Assembly: GCA_030549495.1 (NCBI GenBank)
Contig: JAUIRK010000916.1
Span: 161,501-225,500 of the forward strand
Reading direction: 5' to 3'
Length of the DNA stretch: 64,000 nt
Source of the DNA: Nectonema munidae
Taxonomy: Eukaryota; Nematomorpha; Nectonematoida; Nectonematidae
The notes under the pieces: model-generated
Told to the model about the DNA's origin: nothing
The model's input: only the letters and a program-made list of their open reading frames with translations
Databases searched by the model: none
Shown: positions 37,125-48,239 of the stretch, one piece after another
How positions within the stretch are numbered: position 1 is the first letter of the stretch
Layout of the letters: the number at the start of each line of letters is the position of its first letter
Translations under genes and position numbers: made by a program

Positions 37125-37262
37125 TATGTCGGGAGACGAGATTTCGTCGACAAATCTAAAACTTGAAATTTTCAATATTTTAAATTTATATTTCGAATAA
37201 ACACTTTTGGCTCTTCATAAAATATTATTTTTGTTGTCGACGAAATCTCATGTTTCGGTCGA
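37125..37262. repeat. Inverted repeat with TTTCGTCGACAA arms
   Basis: GAGATTTCGTCGACAA (37139-37154) and TTGTCGACGAAATCTC (37235-37250) are exact inverted copies. An ACTTGAA-TTTTCAATATTT stretch is also repeated directly after each arm. Possibly a small MITE; no flanking duplication identified. Confidence 0.45.
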
Positions 37263-37800
37263 CAACTAAAAAACTTGAATTTTCAATATTTGTTATATTT
37301 ATTAAATTTAATTTTGAAAAAATCTTTTTTGCTCTTGACCAAATATTATTCTATTTGTCTTGTGTAAAACTATATTTATAAGTCAAAAACTTTTTTGGTT
37401 GTTAAAATGCAAACTTTTTGTTAATATTGTATCTTATTCAAAGTTTTAGGGAGAATTTAATTTCCTTGTTTATGAGTTTTTTCTAAATTTTATCTTATCA
37501 AAATTTCCAAAGAAACCAACTTCCTATGTAATTTTGAAGAAAAATTAGAACTCATGTCTGCGACAAAACAACCCATGACACTTGACAAAACATATTTTGA
37601 TTTCGTATTATTTGGGCTTACAAGCATATAATAGCATGAAATTTCTCTATAAATTTAAAATTTTGTAAAAAAATTCATTTACAATATTTAAATCTCAAAA
37701 AAAAATATTTAGTCTTTTAATTAGTAAATATTGCAAACTTATAAGTTTATAATAGTTATTTAAAAATAATTGAAAATTTATTCGTATGCAGGTAAATACC
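37263..37800. other. AT-rich DNA, nothing recognised
   Basis: No supported feature. Confidence 0.45.
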
Positions 37801-37895
37801 GGTGTGTGGAAAAATGCCCTAGTAATAATGCCCTGGAAAAAAACTATTTTTTATTAAATTAGCCCCAAATAGCAAGTAGGTAAAAATGCCCCTTC
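37801..37895. mobile_element. MULE-type terminus (ATGCCCC family), single end
   Basis: GGTGTGTGGAAAAATGCCCT followed by further AATGCCC units and AGCAAGTAGG, as in the left arm of 26842-27403. No matching right end was found nearby, so this is a lone or rearranged end. It lies directly before the broken reading frame at 37901. Confidence 0.55.
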
Positions 37896-37900
37896 TCCCT

Positions 37901-38351
37901 ATGACTATAACAAAGATTCATGAATATAGGACAACTCATCTACTCATGGATGATGCCTTCCTTGGTTACGAATGGTTACGTGATGGTGCACATCCTGAAG
38001 CAGAACTTCTCAGCTACTTCAATGAAGCATAAAACCTATCGAGAGCTGAGTAAAGCTGGAAAGCACGGAGATCAGATACGCATACGAAGCATTCCTTGTC
38101 GTTATCTACATCAAATTTGGGATGTAGTTGAACAAACTGTAAACGGTGATCCTTGTAAGAACAATCAAGTACCTTTGGAAGTAGTAAACCAATGCTGAAG
38201 CCAAAATTCTACAGCCTGGCATTGGAAATGTTATAAGAAAAGGACTACGCGTATTCATCAGCAACAAAAGCAAAAACTCTGATGGATGTGAACTTCAACT
38301 TGATGCCTTTTTGAAAGGTGTTGGCCATAACATCCATCTTGGAAATCGATA
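37901..38351 (+). pseudogene. Unrecognised broken protein-coding sequence
   Basis: Three overlapping plus frames look coding in turn. The first includes THLLMDDAFLGYEWLRDGAH (from 37901), the second HKTYRELSKAGKHGDQIRIR then YLHQIWDVVEQTV (to about 38185), the third EAKILQPGIGNVIRKGLRVF then CELQLDAFLKGVGHNIHLGN with a stop at 38349-38351. Codon content is less AT-rich than the surroundings, and the frames hand over with single-step shifts near 38030 and 38190. I do not recognise the family. It starts just inside a MULE-type end, so it could be the 3' part of a transposon-borne gene; a degraded host gene is the alternative. No function is proposed. Confidence 0.45.
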
Positions 38352-38919
38352 GAAAAGTCTATGAACTTTGATAGGATCATAACAAATTATTTTGTGATGC
38401 CATAGAATATTGGTAATGAATATTAGTTGAATTTATATTAAAACGTATTAAAAAATAAATAATATAATTACATTTTAAAAGTATTAAAATTTATTTATTT
38501 TTATTAAATTTCATAAGATATGCTATTAGGATGTATAATGATCAGATTTGTCTATATTTGAATAATATTATCAAAAAAGACGACCATTAACTTCATACGT
38601 CCTAAACCAAAGCATCCGAAAATCAAAAAAGAATTTGTGATCTTTTTTCTAGCAATTCTGATTATATATGGCCGTTTCCAAATATAATAATATTAATCAG
38701 AGCTAAGGAAAAAAACTATAAAGTTTTTAATTTATTTTTTGTTTTTCCAATTAAAAATGTATTAAACGCATGGAACTTAACTCATTAAAGGCCAAAACTT
38801 GATAAATCTACTTAAAAATTACATTAACTTTTTTATAATAAAAAAATAAAATAACAAATAAATATTTTTTAATCGTCATAAAGTTACAAAACTTTCCATA
38901 ATTCAATGTTCCTCTGGAG

Positions 38920-39237
38920 CAGGGGTCGGCAAAGTGGTCGATATCGACCCCTGGGTGTCGATAAAAGATTTTTAGGAGTCGCTAAGATCGACAGACTTGC
39001 CAAATCGTGCTATGCTTTTTTACTTTTTGGTAATAATAAATCTCCTTTTTCTTTTAAAACATAGTTTAGCACATTGTATAGTGTAGGATATATGAGACAT
39101 TTTTAGTTTCTATTTCTCTCTTAATTGTTGACATTGATTAATGCTTTTATGAAACATTTCTATGTGGGGTGGGGGTCGATGTGAAGACAAATGTTCAATG
39201 AAGGGGTCGGTGGGTAAAAAAAGTTTGCCGATCCCTG
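38920..39237. mobile_element. hAT MITE (GGTCGGCAAA family), copy 1
   Basis: Starts CAGGGGTCGGCAAAGTGGTC and ends GTTTGCCGATCCCTG. Flanks CTCTGGAG (38912-38919) and CTCTAGAG (39238-39245) match at 7 of 8. The interior is about the same as 54147-54369. 318 bp, non-coding. Confidence 0.8.
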
Positions 39238-39317
39238 CTCTAGAGGAACATTGCCTACAACTCCAGATCTTAAGTTGATACAGTAATATACTCATATTTT
39301 GTATAACAGATGAGATG

Positions 39318-39455
39318 AAATCATTTTTAACCGGCTATCATTTTTAACCGGATTTTTTTTTACAAAAATAAAATCGTCTGCGTTTATTAATGATTTTTAA
39401 TACAAAACTTCTGCTTTACATTAGGTATCGTCTGATTATTCTGTACGTTCATTCT
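39318..39455. mobile_element. piggyBac-type MITE fragment
   Basis: TTTTTAACCGG words, CGTCTGCG and CTTCTGCTTTACATTAGG link it to 14935-15007 and 16233-16362. Ends are degraded. Confidence 0.35.
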
Positions 39456-40492
39456 AGGTTTTATCTTTTGTATTTAGAAACTGAAATCAGAACCAAAGTT
39501 AGATTTTTTAGCTTTTGCTAGAGAAATTATAAAAGGCTTACTTATTTGTTAGTAACTTGAATAAACCTACACCGAGTGGGAAAAGAATCTATAATCTCAA
39601 TAGTGGATTTCATCACCCAATACAAGCTAAATCCCAAGGCAGGTCGTCTTGTTGCAAAGCTAACACTGTAAAACAATGTGCAGAATTTGGAGTAAGACTC
39701 AATCCAAATTGTTTTATATTTTATCATAAAAATTGAATAAAAATGTTATTTAGTATGTCACTTTAGGCCAATGTCTAAAGCCTAAAGGAACATCTAGATA
39801 AAATATCTTGTAACATTCAAAATTAATTTTAAAAAAAAAAGTTTGTACTGCTAACAAATACGAATTCCAAAAGGATCATTTTACTATCTAAAAACGTAAA
39901 TTTATACTAATTTCACATTCATATATTGCCTACAAGATTGCGCTGTAGGGGAATTTTTTTGACTGTTTATACTGTATATAATGTTTTTAGCAATCAAATA
40001 ATTTTTGTTAAAAAGATATTTTAAAAAGTAATTTAATTCTAACATAAAAAATTGTTCTTGTGAGTAAGATTGGCCTTGAATGGGATATTAAAGGAACAAA
40101 AATAAAAATGCAACTTTAGGGTTAAATAAATTTTAAACGCTTTTAAACAAAAGGGGCTTAATGTAAGTGATCAGATCAAATTTTTAAGGTGGATTATAAT
40201 GGCATTTTATTCAATTAACAATGTAGTCCATTCAAACTTGGATTTATTTTTTCATGAAGTTTTTCAAAAGATACTCACAAAATCTCCAATTCCAAAATTC
40301 TGTAAAACCAAAACCCCAGTACCAATATTTGTGAAAACTAAAGTTATCAAATTAGTTTCAAATTACAGCTTAACCGGTTTAAACGTCTTGAAGTACGAGC
40401 TTTCTTTAGAAAAAGTTAGTCAAGATTTGTAAATAAAATAAGTAGGTAATTGATATGCTATTAATAATGATTTTCGGACGCTTTGACAAGGA

Positions 40493-41200
40493 AAGGTTTT
40501 GTATACGTTCCTGTCATGAAATATAATATTTATATGTATAACAAAACAATATACAGTTAAACCGGTTGCTCCTGATACTGATTGATTGAATACTATAATG
40601 ATGTATACAACACAATGAAAGTAAAATCAAAAGGCGGAAAGATAATCAAACCAAAGTATTTGAGTTTTTCCTCCCTAAACTTGATGGATGATAACAATTT
40701 TGTAGCAGCTACACAACTTGATTGAATTTAGGCCAACACATGGCAAGGAAGGGAATAACATTTTGTTGAGTCAAGAGAAAGTATGCAAAATATAAATGTA
40801 ATATTATAAAAAATTATTTAAAATTGTAGGTTTTATTTTTTGACAAAATCATAAGGTTTTGTCGAACAATTTGTTATTCTAATTGATATTTAAAATTTTA
40901 ACACCACTACCAGTGACGAGAGCATTTTAGATCACGCTTATTTTTTTGCGCAACCGGCGGTCGCGGTAAGCTCATGACAACACAGCATCAGCTGCGAAAA
41001 GCTTTGGAAGGTTATATTTGCTGCAGACATCCGCTAGATCGGCAGCTTACCGCAGATTCAACGATCGATATTTTCTCAAGTTTCAGTCAGTTGTTTTCTT
41101 TTGATAAATGCGTTGTAGTTAATATTTATTTCCCACAAATCTTTTAATTCACTTACATTTTCATTTTTCATAAAGTTAATCTCATAACCTGTACGGTTGA
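40493..41200. other. Unassigned DNA with a more GC-rich patch
   Basis: 40945-41065 is less AT-rich and holds the inverted words GCGGTAAGC and GCTTACCGC. I see no gene or promoter that I can support. Confidence 0.4.
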
Positions 41201-41207
41201 ACGCGGG

Positions 41208-41560
41208 TAGACAACTAGCGTGTTATCTCCAACCCGTTTATTACGATGATTCATCTCCAACCTGTATTCTACGATAATTCATCTCCAACCCGTATACAAC
41301 AATAATTCATCTCCAACCTGTATACTACAATGATTCATCTCCAACCTGTATACTACAATGGTTTCTATTCCATGTACTAATGACTAGAGAGACAATGTTC
41401 AATTTTATGTTCACATTCTGCTAGATGTAAGATTTGATATACCTCATTCGGGGAGACGATGCTACATAAGTTATTACCTATATACATTATACTTGTATAC
41501 TACGTTGGTTCATCTCCAACCTGTATACCGCAATAATTCATCTCCAACCTATATAATATA
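41208..41560. repeat. 28-bp minisatellite (CATCTCCAACCTGTATACTA)
   Basis: About five head-to-tail units of 28 bp between 41220 and 41365, then a roughly 125-bp interruption, then two to three more units (41505-41560). The array begins after GAACGCGGGTAGACAAC, which also begins the partial copy at 45031. Confidence 0.85.
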
Positions 41561-41580
41561 TTTTATCAAATAATCAAAAT

Positions 41581-42140
41581 AAAATTCTGTAATCAAAGAA
41601 TCGAAAAATATTCTTTAAAAAATCAAAAATATCAAACTTTCTGTTCATATTTTGCTACCTCATACGATGTTACAAAAGTTATTACCTATACTTTACAATT
41701 TACATAATTTTAAATATTATATTTGTCAAATAATCAAAATAAAATTCTGTAATCAAAGAATCGAAAAATATTCTTTAAAAAATCAAAAAATATCAAACTT
41801 TCTGTTCATATTTTGCTACCTCATACGATGTTACAAAAGAAAAATATTCTTTAAAAAATCAAAAATATCAAACTTTCTGTTCATATTTTGCTACCTCATA
41901 CGATGTTACAAAAGTTATTACCTATACTTTACAATTTACATAATTTTAAATATTATATTTGTCAAATAATCAAAATAAAATTCTGTAATCAAAGAATCGA
42001 AAAATATTCTTTAAAAAATCAAAAAATATCAAACTTTCTGTTCATATTTTGCTACCTCATACGATGTTACAAAAGTTATTACCTATACTTTGCAATTTGC
42101 ACGATTTTAAATATTATATTTGTCGAATAATCAAAGAATC
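41581..42140. repeat. Tandem array, about 160-bp unit
   Basis: AAAATTCTGTAATCAAAG recurs at 41581, 41741 and 41977. The last interval contains an extra partial unit of about 76 bp. The units are nearly identical, so the same reading frame appears twice on the plus strand; this reflects the array and is not a gene. The sequence runs on from the minisatellite as one compound repeat. Confidence 0.85.
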
Positions 42141-42158
42141 GAAAAATGTTCAAATAAA

Positions 42159-42755
42159 GTAAAAAATATATATTAATTTTCGACAGTTTTATTTAACTAT
42201 GACATTTTAAAATGTTAAAACCCATATTCTACCTTTGTGAATATAAAATTTTGAAGAAATAATATATAAACTCATCACGTTAATTATTGGTATTTTTTGA
42301 AACTAGATAAAAGTTGACTGACCTCACATAAAAGCGGATTTTGAAAAAATAAAAATATATTTATTTGTAAAACCTAACGTATTTTACCCACAAAGAGTAT
42401 AGCTTCAAATCTTGTACATTCGATCAACATTTTTCACTTCAAAAATAATTTTAAATTTATTAGAAAAACATTATACTGACCTATACTATTGACCCATAAA
42501 AAGTAAAAAATATATATTAATTTTCGACAGTTTTCTTTAACTATGAAATTTTAAAATGTGAAAAATCATATTTTACCTTTGTGAATATAAAATATTCAAA
42601 AAATATTTTATAAATTAAGAACGTTAATTATTATTGGTATTTTTTGAAACTAGATAAAACTTGACTGACCTCACATAAAAGCAGATTTTGGAAAAATAAA
42701 AATATATTTATTTGTATAACCTAGCCTATGTTAACCACAAAGAGTATACCTTTCC
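42159..42755. repeat. Tandem pair, 344-bp period
   Basis: GTAAAAAATATATATTAATT at 42159 recurs at 42503, with matching order of internal words (CGACAGTTTT, CCTTTGTGAATATAAAAT, GACTGACCTCACATAAAAGC) through to AACCACAAAGAGTATA. Two copies of a satellite-sized unit, more diverged than the neighbouring 160-bp array. Confidence 0.8.
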
Positions 42756-43250
42756 AATGACACCATTTTCATTTAATTTTTTTTTAAAAAAGACACATTA
42801 TGCTTAAACAAAAAGGTGGTCCGTAATTTTTTCAAAAATTTAGACAAAATTTTTCGAAGTAATGTCCATTTATTAAAATTTTTTAAAACTTTTGCAAAAA
42901 TAAATTATTCTAGAGTATGTAGCAAACGATAAGCTTTCTAATGATATATATATCATAAAAAAGAAATATTGAAAAACAGTTGAATTCTTTCTTCAAATCA
43001 AACAAGTAAAAATTTCCAAAAAGTAGTATTGGTAGTATTAGTATTATTATTATTATTATATATTACATAAACATTTCAACCAATCATATAGTTTTTATGA
43101 AATAAAACTGCAATTTCAAAGTTAAATTTTTTGAACTTTTAGGAAGAATTTTTGAAATGTGGCTTTCAATATGTATGTAAAATATTTTTTGAAAATTTTT
43201 ATTTTAAGTATATTTTTTAAGCATTTTACGATTTACACATTTAAATATAT
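42756..43250. other. AT-rich DNA, nothing recognised
   Basis: ATT microsatellite at 43040-43060; otherwise no feature. Confidence 0.45.
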
Positions 43251-43339
43251 AATAAGGCTGGCAAGTTTGGCGAGTTGTCTCCCCGGAGGTCTTGCCAGAC
43301 CTCTGATATTCTTTAGTAAATATATCATCAAGTCAAACA

Positions 43340-43738
43340 GGCAATGACGTCAAAAGTGAGAATGTGGCTGCAGACAAAGATCTTGATAAAATTTTGATGG
43401 TACAAAATGAGCCTGAAAAAGATGTAGCGTCAGAAAATGAGCATGGGAAAGATGTGGACGCAGAAAGTGAGTTTCAGAAAGAAGCTGCTGCTGTAGAAAG
43501 TAAACTGAAGAAAAGTGTTGCTGCAGCCCTCAAACCACAAGTAAACTGAAGAAAAGTGTGGCTGCAGCCCTCAAGTAAGCCACAGAGAAACACTCAACTG
43601 TAGAGTTTGTGAGAAGCAAATCAAACGCAAAAACTACAACATTCACTTAGAAAGATTGCATCCAACAGAAAACAGCAAAGATTTGCGGGGAAAAGAACAA
43701 TCAAAAATCACAATCACTCACTTTTTCAGTATATAAAT
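43340..43738 (+). pseudogene. Acidic region plus C2H2-type zinc finger, broken
   Basis: The plus frame reads TGNDVKSENVAADKDLDKIL, then a charged, Glu/Lys-rich repeat-like stretch (PEKDVASENEHGKDVDAESE) and ends ALKPQVN at 43549. In another frame, from about 43555, it continues as SHRETLNCRVCEKQIKRKNY and NIHLERLHPTENSKDLRGKE, with a stop at 43736-43738. The CRVC and H-X4-H pattern is a C-X2-C-X11-H-X4-H zinc finger. A direct duplication of about 41 bp (AAGTAAACTGAAGAAAAGTG at 43499 and 43540) sits at the frame change and explains it. CAAACAG just upstream (43336-43342) could be a splice acceptor. It may be a host exon or part of a transposon protein; I do not recognise the family. Confidence 0.5.
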
Positions 43739-43776
43739 CTTTTGGTGATAATTCAAATGTCAGATCCATTCCTAAA

Positions 43777-43812
43777 CAGGGGCGCACATCCTCAAAATTA
43801 TTGCTAACAACT
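43777..43812 (-). mobile_element. Poly-C MITE end, reverse orientation
   Basis: CAGGGGCGCACATCCTCAAA is the reverse complement of the right terminus of the 21246-27667 element. Its partner is not identified. Confidence 0.5.
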
Positions 43813-43866
43813 AAAAACTAAAAGTTTTGCAAACGGAAAATTAAAATTTCTTGATAGTGCTCTAGA

Positions 43867-43960
43867 GCAAGGGGTTTCAACCTTTTTTCTACCATGGCCC
43901 CCTTTTTGCCTAAATATTATTGTATGGCCCCATAAATTTTTTCATATATTTTTCTATTTT
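43867..43960. mobile_element. hAT MITE end
   Basis: CAAGGGGTTTCAACC followed by CCATGGCCCCCTTTTTG and a second ATGGCCCC is a typical hAT MITE terminus. It is not related to any other copy here, and no right end was found. Confidence 0.4.
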
Positions 43961-44504
43961 TTAGAGATCAAAAACGAAATTTCGAAACTTTTTCATGAGG
44001 TTATTCATTGAAACAACATAGTATAAAAGCAAAAAAACTGTAAAATTCCTTTTAAAAGTATAGTGCTTCTAAATCATAACTTTTTTTCATAATAGTTTAG
44101 AATTAAAGTTGCTAACAAAAATATTCTCAGAATAAAATTGAGCAGGTTCGATCTAATTTGTATGGATAAGTTTATTTTAAAATAATGGGAAAAGGTGTTT
44201 GGTGATAAGTCACCCGTCAAAGCTAATTAAACTAACAGGTGAAATACTTTGGGTGAATTAATCACAAAAATTTGGTTTATTAAATAAGTTTAAGACAATA
44301 TTAAGACAAAAAATGGCGAATTATAATATATTTTCAACTTTATATATTTGGCAATGATTGACAATTTTTTCAATTTTTTTATAGTAAGTAAATTTTTTTC
44401 AATTTTTTTATTTACAAAGTAAGTAAAATAAATGACACCATCAGATTCGCAATCATAATTTAGTGAGTTCACGAGAAAATTTGGAAAAATATTCAATATT
44501 ATTA

Positions 44505-44690
44505 TGAAAGAAGGAATCCGCCTCCCTCCAAAAATTTTGTTAATTCTCTCAATCTGTATCTTTTTTATATTATTTAAAGGACTTGTTTGGGTTGTGAGTA
44601 CAATTTCCCTATTACTTTTCTGAATAAGTCTTAGAATGAATATTAAAAATCTTTTTTTTTAATTAATTTCTAGTTCATTTGATACAATAA
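44505..44690. repeat. Poly-C MITE interior fragment
   Basis: Matches the interior of 28313-28600 (words TATCTTTTTTATA, ACTTGTTTG and ATTACTTTTCT) after CCTCCCTCCAAAAATTTTG. Confidence 0.45.
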
Positions 44691-45027
44691 TCTGATTTTG
44701 AGCTATAGTGGTGGCATACGGTACATTACGTTTCGCAATTATTGTACGAAACGATAGCTATTTTATAAAAAAATAATATTCCACTAAACTAGGAAAAATA
44801 TAGAAGTTCGGTACAATTTGTTATCTTTGGTACGTTTTATTCAATCGAACCTGCGAGGTGTAAATACATTTATCAATTTGACACTCATTACTTGAGAGAT
44901 GACATATTCCAGTCAATAAGGTTTTGTGATTTATTTGTTCACCACAAATATAATCCAGAATATTTGAGAATATTATATAAATATCCGTGATATTAAATCG
45001 AATTATACAAAAGATTAAATAGTAAAT
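44691..45027. other. AT-rich DNA, nothing recognised
   Basis: No supported feature. Confidence 0.45.
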
Positions 45028-45030
45028 TTG

Positions 45031-45455
45031 AACGCGGGTAGACAACTTGAGTGTCATCTACAACCTGTAAACTACGATGATTCATCTCTAACCTGTATAC
45101 TACGATGGTTTCTATTCCATGTACAAATGACTAGGGAGACAATTGTTAAACTTTCTGTTCATATTTTTGTAGGATGTAAGATTTCATATACCTCATTCGG
45201 AGAGACGATGTTAGAAAAGTTATTTTAAATAATATATTTGTCAAATAATCAAAATAAAATTGTGCAATCAAAGAATCGAAAAATATTCCTTAAAAATCAA
45301 AAAATATGAAACTTTCTGTTCATATTTTGCTACCTCATATGATGTTACAAAAGTTATTACCTATATTTCGCAATTTGCACGATATTAAACGATTTATTTG
45401 ACAATTAATCAAAATAAAATTCTGTAATCAAAGAATCGAAAAATGTTCAAATCAA
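45031..45455. repeat. Second, shorter copy of the compound 28/160-bp repeat
   Basis: Starts GAACGCGGGTAGACAACTTG, has only about two 28-bp units, the same ATTCCATGTACAAATGACTA interruption and then about one and a half 160-bp units. The order matches 41200-42140, so the compound unit was copied or moved as a block. Confidence 0.75.
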
Positions 45456-45621
45456 AAAATATTTATTCTTTTTATATATATCGTTGCGCCTGTTACTTTT
45501 ACTTTCGTATATGCATGATTTGATAAAAATTATTAGAGACTAGGTTTATCTTTCTATTCAAAAGTATCGGGAGCAAACGATATATTTAAAAAGAATAAAT
45601 ATTTTTTGATTTGAACATTTT
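45440..45621. repeat. Inverted repeat, 46-bp arms
   Basis: Arms 45440-45485 and 45576-45621 are near-perfect inverted copies (AATGTTCAAATCAAAAAATA on the left) around a 90-bp loop. The left arm is the end of the compound tandem repeat, so the right arm looks like an inverted partial copy of it. Confidence 0.7.
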
Positions 45622-46585
45622 TCAAAACCAGGAATTTGAAAAAGAACACACAATTTTTTTAATGGCAAATATTTTTTCATAGTTTAGCTATTAACTAATT
45701 GAGTTTTTTTCCAGAATTCAAATTTTAGCATCTTTATTCTTAGTTATTTATTTTATTTTTTAGTTTTTTTTTATAGTATTTGTGGAGAATGCTAATAGAT
45801 GTAGAAAAGGCCAAAATGTCAGCTTGAAATTCATACACTTTACAGATATATAATAAATTCATAGCGGTGATGGAATGAAATTGCTTCTGATAAACACTAC
45901 ATCTGCAAAATTCGTGTCAATTAGTTTTGGCATTCAAAAATTCTAAGGGGTCAGACATGGGTTGAAAATTTAAATTTTATTCGGGTTCGGTTTGGATATA
46001 ATAAAAAAATTTTTTTTTCAGGTCGGTTTACATGACAGAATGTATATTGCAGATCTCTGGTACAAAGTAATGAATTCACATAACCAATTCATTTGATATG
46101 AACAATTGTTGACAATTGAATAAAAGCAAACGTAAGCTGTCCTATTGATTCATTCCATTTTGGATCCTGCTTGCCAGTCTATTTATTTCGTCAAAACCCG
46201 CAACTATTTGAAAATTTCTGAACGTATTATATATTGTTTTTAATTTGAAATGTCCTCCTATCCATGGCATAATGAAGCGGCAGATTCATTGAATTGTGGT
46301 AAATGGCATGAATTTATCAAGCTCACAAAAGCTATAAATCCTATCTTCAGAGATAAAAAGCTATAAATCTTAAAATTATTCGCCTTCACGCTCATGTTAA
46401 GAAATTGTGAATTGTTCTAATCCAAAGCGTTATTCAAGTGATTAGAGACGATATAGAAAGAAATGTACTCAATCCTAATAGATGAATTTAAGAATAATAG
46501 TGGACATAAGGAATTATCAGTTTCACTTTGACTCTATCATATATGAATGATTTTGTTCTCTTGTTGGGTTAGAAGGTAGTGATAA
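45622..46585. other. AT-rich DNA with fragments of the 28745 repeat
   Basis: Short matches to 28745-29415 at 45725-45780 and 46075-46120. No gene. Confidence 0.4.
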
Positions 46586-46589
46586 GATC

Positions 46590-46799
46590 ACAATTACAAA
46601 CAAGATCATTTTACTCGATAAAATCAATGCAGTTAGTTAAACACAGTTATGGTGGGATTGGGAGCAGACATTGCAAGTATAATAATGTCGAGTAAAAATG
46701 GCGATGTGTTCATTGGACAAAAATTTTTTTATAATAAATTTTGAAAATTATTAAAAAAAGTTTGACCTTTTAATTTGTGCGCCCTCAAAACTACCCCTG
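46590..46799. repeat. Copy of the 31930-32101 repeat
   Basis: GATGTGTTCATTGGACAAAA and ATAATAAATTTTGAAAATT match, followed by GTGCGCCCTCAAAA and a terminus ACCCCTG. The C tracts are absent here. Confidence 0.5.
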
Positions 46800-48235
46800 T
46801 CCATTATATATATATATATCTTTTAGAATGAATGGTGTATCCAAAATTCGATTAACCCTCAGGATACAGAGGTTTTTGACAACTTAATCAAAGCTGAGGA
46901 GGCCAAGCGGATCCGTTGAACCCAATCAGAATTTAATTAAAATCTTTCGAGAACTAATCAGTTTTAGAAACCTGTACTTAGAGTCTGGCGATGGTTCTGA
47001 ATGCGCATAGGAGTTTTAGTTACACTTTCCCCAAATTGTCTTGATTACCAAAAAAAATTTTCCTCGATTTTTTTGAAAAATGCTATAACTTTATCGCACA
47101 ACGATTTGAATAACGGGTCTCTGTGAACGTCTACACATGGAAAAAGTACATGGACAACCTTTTTTTAACATAAAAAAGGTTTTCCAAAATCCCACCATAA
47201 AACAACTGACCACTACTAAGGGAGGAGAAGAGAGAATTCAGTGGAACCAAATCCTCATTTTCTAAGAAACATGACATGGGAAAACTAGGTATAGAAAGAT
47301 TTAATAAAAGGAGGCATTAACATGTGGGCCACTCACTCCCTGCAAAATTCTGCCAAATCGGAGAAAACAAATAAGTATGTACACTGGGGTTCAGTGAACG
47401 CCTTCTAACTATCGAGAGGGTTGTCATAATTTATAAGGAAGCTAGCTATGTCAGTGGCAGGAACCTTTTTGTTCATTGAGGCCATTTATGATTCTTCATC
47501 TTTCGTATAAACAAAATTGTTTTAGAATATTTTCCTCAAGAAAGTAAGTATATTTGCAATTAAGACATAGTTAAATCAATGTTACAAAATAAAAAATATT
47601 ACCGAATATTATTGAAAATAAGTTGAATAATATGTATATTTTAAGCTAAATAGAGAATACATTTCGTTTGCTTTTTTAGGAAAGCATTTTGATATCGACC
47701 TATAACGTAGAAATTCTTAGCTCTAACTGATCCTCCAAATGCTAATCGGTTATAATTTTCTCAGAGAATCCTTTATTTGCGTAAGAATTGTCAATTTACT
47801 AGCAGGCAGTTAAGAATTATCAACGACGGATTGGCGCCTAATAAACAGGAAGCATAAGTACACTGTTGTGGTAGTGGATTAGAAGTTTTTCAACCAATCA
47901 GGCCAAATCTATATAATAGCCCACATTTGTTATGCTTTTCAAAATCTCTGAATGTTTTAATTTATTCTTCTATGAATCAAAAGCTGGCTCATTTTTTACT
48001 GCATAAAAATGGACTTCAAAAACAACGACATTTTTAGGATGCTTAAATTTTTTAATTATCATAAACATATTTATTTCTGTTTTGCAATAAAATGTTTAAC
48101 GCATCTTGAATTGGATTCAAAACACATGAAAATGCACAGTATCAAAGTAAAAATCTTAAGATGATAGTTCAGAGAAATGTTTTTTTCTTTGGAAAAGTTA
48201 ATTAATTAATTAATTTTCTACACAAGTAACTCACA
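46800..48235. other. Unassigned DNA, no supported gene
   Basis: Somewhat more mixed in composition (46860-47480), but frames are short and I recognise no motif. Confidence 0.4.
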
Positions 48236-48239
48236 TGGT

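Larger units (their letters stand above)
38582..40492. mobile_element. Old MULE-type remnant (CGTCC family) with inserts
   Basis: The left end carries ACGTCCTAAACCAAAGCATC then CGAAAATC, and the right end, on the minus strand, reads CTTGTCAAAGCGTCCGAAAA. Both are decayed forms of the 20240 termini in inverted orientation. A hAT MITE (38920-39237) and a piggyBac-type MITE fragment (39318-39455) sit inside. No transposase motif is visible in the remaining DNA. Flanking duplication lost. Confidence 0.5.

Noticed and set aside
41652-42130. Two near-identical plus frames of 105 and 80 codons
   Set aside because: They are copies of the 160-bp tandem unit, very rich in Tyr, Ile and Phe, with no domain.
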